10,090 bases of DNA, taken from assembly GCA_020249025.1 (NCBI GenBank), contig JADCGM010000315.1, positions 1-10,090 of the forward strand. The letters are read 5' to 3'. Position numbers and translations under genes: made by a program. Of the stretch, positions 6,553 through 10,090 are shown piece by piece; position 1 is the stretch's first letter, and each line of letters begins with the position of its first letter. Under the pieces are notes generated by a model, which worked only from the letters and a program-made list of their open reading frames with translations, had not been told where the DNA came from and ran no database searches. Origin of the DNA: Alphaproteobacteria bacterium (GTDB lineage: Bacteria; Pseudomonadota; Alphaproteobacteria; Sphingomonadales; Sphingomonadaceae).

Positions 6553-7506
6553 ATGGAGGGCACCGAGTCGTTTCACGAGGTGACGCTGCCGGCGGACGCC
6601 GCCGGCTGGCGGCTCGACCGTGCGCTCGCCGCCGCGATCCCGACGCTGTCGCGCGAGCGGCTGAAGGCGCTGATCTCGGCGGGCGCGGTGGCGCGCGCCG
6701 GCACGGCCTGGCGCGACCCGTCGGCGAAGGTTGCGGGCGGCGAGGCGGTTACGGTGGCGGTCCCCGCCCCCGCTCCGGCCGAAGCGCAGGCGCAGGACAT
6801 TCCGCTCGTCATCGTTCACGAGGACGCGCATCTGCTGGTCGTCGACAAGCCGGCGGGACTCGTCGTCCATCCGGCAGCGGGCAATCTCGACGGCACGCTC
6901 GTCAACGCGCTGCTCCACCATTGTCAGGGACGGCTATCGGGAATCGGCGGTGTCGCGCGCCCCGGCATCGTCCACCGCATCGACAAGGACACTTCGGGCC
7001 TGCTCGTCGTCGCCAAGACCGACCGGGCGCACGAGGGCCTGTCGGCGCAGTTCGCCAAGCACAGCGTCGAGCGCCGCTACACCGCGGTCGTCGCCGGGAT
7101 CCCGATCCCGCCGGCAGGGCGCATCGAGGGCGCGCTGGCGCGCTCGGCGGCCAACCGGCAGAAGATGGCGATCGTGCCCGACGGCCGCGGCAAGCATGCC
7201 GTTACGCACTACAAACTATTGGAAAAGCTGACAGACGCGTCGGTGGTCGAATGCCGTCTGGAGACCGGGCGGACGCATCAGGTGCGCGTTCACATGGCCT
7301 CGATCGGGCATCCGCTGCTCGGCGATCCGGCCTATGGCCGAACCCGGCCGATCCACAAGCGCACGCTCGACGATCTCGACTTCCGCCGTCAGGCGCTCCA
7401 CGCCCGCACTTTGGGATTTTTTCATCCAGTGACATCGGAAAAATTGATTTTCGAGAGTCCGCTGCCTGCGGATATTCAGGAACTGATCAGGCGGCTTTCC
7501 GTATAG
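6553..7506 (+). CDS. rluD: RluA/RluD-family 23S rRNA pseudouridine synthase
   Basis: Enzymes of this family isomerise uridine to pseudouridine in RNA; RluD modifies helix 69 of 23S rRNA. The 317-aa product has an N-terminal S4-type RNA-binding domain (about 18-70: WRLDRALAAAIPTLSRERLKALISAGAV). The catalytic domain begins around residue 85 (IVHEDAHLLVVDKPAGLVVHPAAG). The signature HRIDKDTSGLLVVAKT contains the catalytic Asp, D144. Later motifs are ERRYTAVV, ECRLETGRTHQVRVHM and GHPLLGDPAYG. The S4 domain and length favour RluD over RluA or RluC, but the exact target site is inferred. The last 100 bases are unusually AT-rich with codons rare elsewhere in the window, probably because they hold promoter sequence for rpoH, 91 bases downstream. 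Confidence 0.93.
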   Translation: MEGTESFHEVTLPADAAGWRLDRALAAAIPTLSRERLKALISAGAVARAGTAWRDPSAKVAGGEAVTVAVPAPAPAEAQAQDIPLVIVHEDAHLLVVDKPAGLVVHPAAGNLDGTLVNALLHHCQGRLSGIGGVARPGIVHRIDKDTSGLLVVAKTDRAHEGLSAQFAKHSVERRYTAVVAGIPIPPAGRIEGALARSAANRQKMAIVPDGRGKHAVTHYKLLEKLTDASVVECRLETGRTHQVRVHMASIGHPLLGDPAYGRTRPIHKRTLDDLDFRRQALHARTLGFFHPVTSEKLIFESPLPADIQELIRRLSV

Positions 7507-7507
7507 C
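7411..7507 (+). promoter_or_regulatory. AT-rich candidate rpoH promoter region inside the 3' end of rluD
   Basis: Bases 7411-7450 contain 13 G/C out of 40, against about two-thirds in the surroundings. They include TTTTTT and AAAAATTGATTTT, while still coding for RluD residues GFFHPVTSEKLIF. A TATAGC hexamer at 7502-7507 overlaps the rluD stop codon and is identical to the hexamers before parC and rluD. From it, a transcript would start near 7513 and carry a leader of about 85 bases to the rpoH ATG. No clear sigma-32-type (CTTGAA with a CCCCAT-like -10) or sigma-70 -35/-10 pair could be fitted at normal spacing, so the exact promoter is unresolved. The TATAGC may be chance, as it falls in a Val-stop codon pair. 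Confidence 0.35.
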
Positions 7508-7584
7508 ACCGGACCCGACCGCCGACAGACACGCCTGCGGCCCACGGCGCTGCCCACTTCTCGCGCCGGTTTCCGCACCCGTTC

Positions 7585-7590
7585 AGGGAG
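7585..7590 (+). promoter_or_regulatory. Ribosome binding site of rpoH
   Basis: AGGGAG at 7585-7590 lies seven bases before the ATG at 7598, a standard Shine-Dalgarno position, and fixes the rpoH start. The rest of the 7507-7597 spacer is GC-rich. I saw no convincing hairpin that would mask this site, although an RNA thermometer cannot be excluded by eye. Confidence 0.75.
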
Positions 7591-7597
7591 ACTGACC

Positions 7598-8500
7598 ATG
7601 GCGACTGCCAATGTTCCCGCGACGATCCCCGCCCTTGGCGGCGAGGCCGGCCTCAACCGCTATCTGGCCGAGATCCGCAAATTCCCCCTCCTCAAACCCG
7701 AGGAGGAATACATGCTCGCCAAGCGCTGGGAGGAGCATCAGGACCCGGAGGCGGCGCACAAGCTGGTGACGTCGCACCTGCGCCTCGTCGCGAAGATCGC
7801 GATGGGCTACCGGGGCTACGGCCTGCCCGTCTCCGAGCTGATCGCCGAGGGCAACATCGGCCTGATGCAGGGCGTGAAGAAGTTCGAGGCCGAGAAGGGT
7901 TTCCGCCTCGCCACCTATGCGATGTGGTGGATCCGCGCCTCGATCCAGGAATTCATCCTGCGCTCTTGGAGCCTCGTGAAGATCGGCACGACTGCGGCGC
8001 AGAAGAAGCTGTTCTTCAACCTGCGCCGGATGAAGGGCCGCATCAACGCGCTCGAGGAAGGCGACCTCCGCCCCGAGGACGTGAAGCAGATCGCGACCAC
8101 CCTCAAGGTCTCCGAGGATGACGTCATCTCGATGAACCGCCGCATGGCGATGGGCGGCGACACCAGCCTCAACCTGCGCATGTCGGAAGACGGCGAAGGC
8201 GAGTGGCAGGACTGGCTGACCGACGAGGGCCCCTTGCAGGACCAGATCGTCGCCGAACGCCAGGAATCGGACGTTCGCCACCAGCTGCTCGTCGAGGCGA
8301 TGGAAGACCTCAACGAGCGCGAGCGGCACATCCTGACCGAGCGCCGCCTCGCCGAGGATCCGCGCACGCTCGAGGAGCTGAGCCAGGAATATGGCATCTC
8401 GCGCGAGCGCGTCCGCCAGATCGAGGTGCGCGCGTTCGAGAAGCTGCAGCGCGGCATCCGCAAGCGCGCCAGCGAAGCGCGGCTGCTCGAAAGCGCCTGA
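7598..8500 (+). CDS. rpoH: RNA polymerase heat-shock sigma factor RpoH (sigma-32)
   Basis: RpoH directs RNA polymerase to heat-shock promoters for chaperones and proteases. The 300-aa product has region 1.2/2.1 (YLAEIRKFPLLKPEEEYMLAKRW, HKLVTSHLRLVAKIAMGYRGYG) and region 2.2-2.4 (ELIAEGNIGLMQGVKKFEAEKGFRLATYAMWWIRASIQEFIL, about 80-121). The RpoH-specific box QKKLFFNLRRMK is at about 135-146, where E. coli has QRKLFFNLRKTK. A region 4.2 helix-turn-helix (TLEELSQEYGISRERVRQIEVRAFEKLQ, about 257-284) completes it. The RpoH box separates it from RpoD and other group 2 factors. Alphaproteobacteria often carry two RpoH paralogues; which one this is cannot be told here. The position directly downstream of rluD is common in the class. 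It has its own Shine-Dalgarno site and probably its own promoter. Confidence 0.97.
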   Translation: MATANVPATIPALGGEAGLNRYLAEIRKFPLLKPEEEYMLAKRWEEHQDPEAAHKLVTSHLRLVAKIAMGYRGYGLPVSELIAEGNIGLMQGVKKFEAEKGFRLATYAMWWIRASIQEFILRSWSLVKIGTTAAQKKLFFNLRRMKGRINALEEGDLRPEDVKQIATTLKVSEDDVISMNRRMAMGGDTSLNLRMSEDGEGEWQDWLTDEGPLQDQIVAERQESDVRHQLLVEAMEDLNERERHILTERRLAEDPRTLEELSQEYGISRERVRQIEVRAFEKLQRGIRKRASEARLLESA

Positions 8501-8573
8501 CACCTTCCCCGCCCCCTTCCCCGCTGCCGCCGCGGCTTGCTAAAGGCTCGGGGGCGGCGGCGTTGGAGGCGGC
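8501..8573 (+). other. rpoH-mtgA spacer with possible GC-rich hairpin
   Basis: The 73-base spacer opens with a C/T-rich tract (8501-8524). An eight-base stem, GCCGCCGC at 8526-8533, can pair with GCGGCGGC at 8554-8561 across a 20-base loop. No T-run follows, so it is not a classic intrinsic terminator. The loop holds TGCTAAAGG, which might be a weak -10. GGAGG at 8565-8569 is the mtgA ribosome binding site. In such GC-rich DNA, short GC stems arise easily by chance. Confidence 0.28.
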
Positions 8574-9296
8574 ATGGCGCGGGTGCGGGGACGGGCGCGG
8601 GGCTGGGCCGGGCGGATCGCCGGCTGGCTTCTGGCGCTGGTGCTGTGGGCGGTGCTGCTCTCGGTGCTTTGGGTGCTCGCCTACCGCTTCATCGATCCGC
8701 CGACGTCGTCGCTGATGATCCGCGATCGGATGCAGGGCCATAGCGTCAAGCAGACCTGGCTCGACCTCAAGGATATCGACCCCGACATGCCGCGCGCGGT
8801 GATCACGTCGGAGGACCGCAATTTCTGCACCCACAACGGTTTCGACGTCGAGGCGATCGCCTCGGCGATGAAGGGCAATCTGATGGGCGAGCGCTTCCGC
8901 GGCGGCTCGACGATCACCCAGCAGACCGCGAAGAACGCCTTCCTGTGGTCGGGAAGATCGTGGGTTCGCAAGGGTCTGGAGGCCTATTTTACGGTTCTGA
9001 TCGAATGGCTGTGGGGCAAGCCACGGATCATGGAGGTGTATCTCAACCTCGCCGAGACCGGCATCCATACCTATGGCGTCGAGGAAGGCGCGAAGCGCTA
9101 CTACGGCAAGAGCGCCCGCGACCTCTCCCGCCGCGAGGCCGCACGCATCGCCGCCGTCCTGCCCTCGCCAAAGAAGCGCGAGGCGATTAACCCGACCGGC
9201 CAGCAGCGGCGGCTCGCGAAGAACATCGAACGCTGGATCAAGGTCGTGAAGAACGAGAAGCTCGACGCGTGCCTGGGGCCGCAATCGGCACGGTGA
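8574..9296 (+). CDS. mtgA: Monofunctional biosynthetic peptidoglycan transglycosylase MtgA
   Basis: MtgA polymerises lipid II into glycan strands on the outer face of the inner membrane; it is a GT51 enzyme with no transpeptidase domain. The 240-aa length fits the family. A short basic N-terminus is followed by one membrane anchor (about 15-38: IAGWLLALVLWAVLLSVLWVLAY). The GT51 motifs follow in order: AVITSEDRNFCTHNGFD with the catalytic Glu E80, RGGSTITQQTAKNAFL (about 109-124), RKGLEAYFTVLIEWLWGKPRIMEVYLNLAE (about 132-161) with the second conserved Glu at E154, GAKRYYGKSARDLSRREAARIAAVLPSP (about 172-199). The ATG has GGAGG four bases upstream. It follows rpoH by 73 bases and may be partly read through from it. 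It converges with the acetyltransferase gene, with seven bases between the stops. Confidence 0.95.
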   Translation: MARVRGRARGWAGRIAGWLLALVLWAVLLSVLWVLAYRFIDPPTSSLMIRDRMQGHSVKQTWLDLKDIDPDMPRAVITSEDRNFCTHNGFDVEAIASAMKGNLMGERFRGGSTITQQTAKNAFLWSGRSWVRKGLEAYFTVLIEWLWGKPRIMEVYLNLAETGIHTYGVEEGAKRYYGKSARDLSRREAARIAAVLPSPKKREAINPTGQQRRLAKNIERWIKVVKNEKLDACLGPQSAR

Positions 9297-9303
9297 GCCC
9301 CCC

Positions 9304-9897
9304 TCACCCGCGCGGGCGGCGCATGGTCCAGAAGCGCGGGCCGCGGGGGACGCGCCATTCGGCAGCGATCTCGAAGCCGAGGGCGCGGTAGAGGGCGACG
9401 TTGGCGGGGTTGGCGGTTTCGAGGCAGGTGTCGACGCCAAGGCTGTTGGCGAGCGCGATGCCGGTGCGGATGGCGAGGCCGCCCCAGCCCTTGCCCTGCA
9501 TGTCGGGGCGGACTCCGGCGTAGCGCAGATAAAGGTGATCCTCGCCGCGCGGCACATGGTTCGCGACATGGCGGCCGGCCCGTTCGGCGCGCAGGATCGA
9601 GGGGCCGAAGATGCCGAGCATCTTCCACAGCTCGGCCGGCGTCAGCGGATCGTGATGGTGGACCTTGCCGGGCGCGCGCCAGAGGGTGACGACCTCCGCG
9701 CCGGGCGAGGCGAGGATATGACCGTGACGGGCGTGGTCGCCGAGCAGCCAGTCGAAGAAGCGCGGCAGCCGGCGGCGACGGTCGGCGGCATCGGGCATGA
9801 TCCAGGCGAGCGCGGGGTCCGGGTGGAAGGCCGCCGCCAGCGTCGCGATATGCGCGGGCGCGGGCGCTGCCTCGGCGACGCTGCAACCGGCGGTCAT
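9304..9897 (-). CDS. GNAT-family N-acetyltransferase
   Basis: This is a probable acetyl-CoA-dependent acetyltransferase of 197 aa. The GNAT motif A is seen as YLRYAGVRPDMQGKGWGGLAIRTGIALA (about 123-150), with the acetyl-CoA pyrophosphate-binding loop QGKGWGG at 134-140. Motif B follows as CLETANPANVALYRALGFEI (about 158-177), where the NxxxYxxxGF pattern is typical. The N-terminal half (about 20-110) is less conserved and is rich in aromatic residues and histidines (FFDWLLGDHARHGH, WRAPGKVHHHDPLTPAELW). The substrate cannot be inferred. The start ATG has no ribosome binding site but overlaps the TGA of the upstream gene as ATGA, so the two are probably translated in coupled fashion from one - strand transcript. 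Confidence 0.87.
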   Translation of the reverse strand: MTAGCSVAEAAPAPAHIATLAAAFHPDPALAWIMPDAADRRRRLPRFFDWLLGDHARHGHILASPGAEVVTLWRAPGKVHHHDPLTPAELWKMLGIFGPSILRAERAGRHVANHVPRGEDHLYLRYAGVRPDMQGKGWGGLAIRTGIALANSLGVDTCLETANPANVALYRALGFEIAAEWRVPRGPRFWTMRRPRG

Positions 9898-10090
9898 GTC
9901 GGGAACGGGGATTGCCGGACGGCGAGGCCGAAGCCGACGGCGCGGGCGAAGGCGAAGCGGCCGCGGCGGACGGCGCGCGCTTCCAGCTCCAGACGGCGCA
10001 GGATCTCGCGCTTGAACGCGCCGCGCGGGTGGCGGGCGAGGACGTCGGCCACGAAGGCGCGCGGCAGGTTGCCGAGACGCAGGCCGGTCA
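9894..10090 (-). CDS. Unidentified protein, C-terminal 65 residues (5' end outside window)
   Basis: An open - strand frame enters from the right edge and ends at TGA (9896-9894), overlapping the acetyltransferase ATG by ATGA. The visible tail reads TGLRLGNLPRAFVADVLARH..., then a basic helical stretch with EILRRLELEARAVRRGR, and ends FGLAVRQSPFPT. It is rich in Arg and Ala, with no membrane segment or recognisable motif. The start-stop overlap with the next gene and the codon bias (G/C in most third positions) support it being real. I do not recognise the family, and the missing upstream part would be needed to name it. Confidence 0.6.
   Translation of the reverse strand, partial: TGLRLGNLPRAFVADVLARHPRGAFKREILRRLELEARAVRRGRFAFARAVGFGLAVRQSPFPT

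Noticed and set aside
6480..7595. 371-codon + strand frame overlapping rluD
   Set aside because: It is out of frame with rluD, Arg/Ala/Gly-rich and without motifs, whereas the rluD frame has complete S4 and catalytic motifs.
1..10090. A mobile element, defence system, CRISPR array or other novel multi-gene system
   Set aside because: Apart from the partial terminal gene, every sizeable frame on the chosen strands matches a known housekeeping, repair, transport or acetyltransferase family. There is no integrase, transposase, direct-repeat array or composition break beyond the short patch at 7411-7450.

Overview
The window looks like an ordinary chromosomal stretch of a high-G+C alphaproteobacterium, most likely a member of the Sphingomonadales. 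The basis is the roughly two-thirds G+C composition, the gene orders era-recO-parC and rluD-rpoH, the protein sequences recognised by eye, and the apparent use of leaderless starts. The family-level placement is an inference, since no search could be run.

Layout. Bases 1-420 hold the 3' end of era (GTPase, KH domain), followed by recO (473-1237) and parC (1295-3538), all on the + strand. The 266-base gap after parC carries a 133-bp imperfect inverted repeat whose arms are each a hairpin, so it resembles a REP/BIME-type dispersed repeat. A spinster-like MFS transporter (3805-5085, +) follows and converges, with a 4-bp gap, on a DNA photolyase (5090-6499, -). The photolyase is divergent from rluD (6553-7506, +). 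Next come rpoH, the heat-shock sigma factor (7598-8500, +), and mtgA, the monofunctional peptidoglycan transglycosylase (8574-9296, +). At the right end, on the - strand, a GNAT acetyltransferase (9304-9897) overlaps by ATGA the stop of an unidentified gene that runs off the window.

How the genes relate. Era and RluD act on the ribosome, RecO and photolyase repair DNA, ParC decatenates chromosomes, MtgA builds the cell wall and RpoH governs the heat-shock response. Apart from the transporter, the acetyltransferase and the unknown terminal gene, these are core housekeeping or stress functions.

Starts fall into two groups. recO, parC and rluD have no Shine-Dalgarno sequence but have a TATAGC/TATATC -10-like hexamer 6-9 bases before the ATG, which suggests leaderless or near-leaderless mRNAs. 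The transporter, rpoH and mtgA have clear ribosome binding sites. I see no phage, insertion sequence, CRISPR array, tRNA, rRNA or defence system, and no convincing undescribed system. The most notable non-coding items are the inverted repeat, the leaderless-type promoters and the AT-rich patch at the end of rluD upstream of rpoH.
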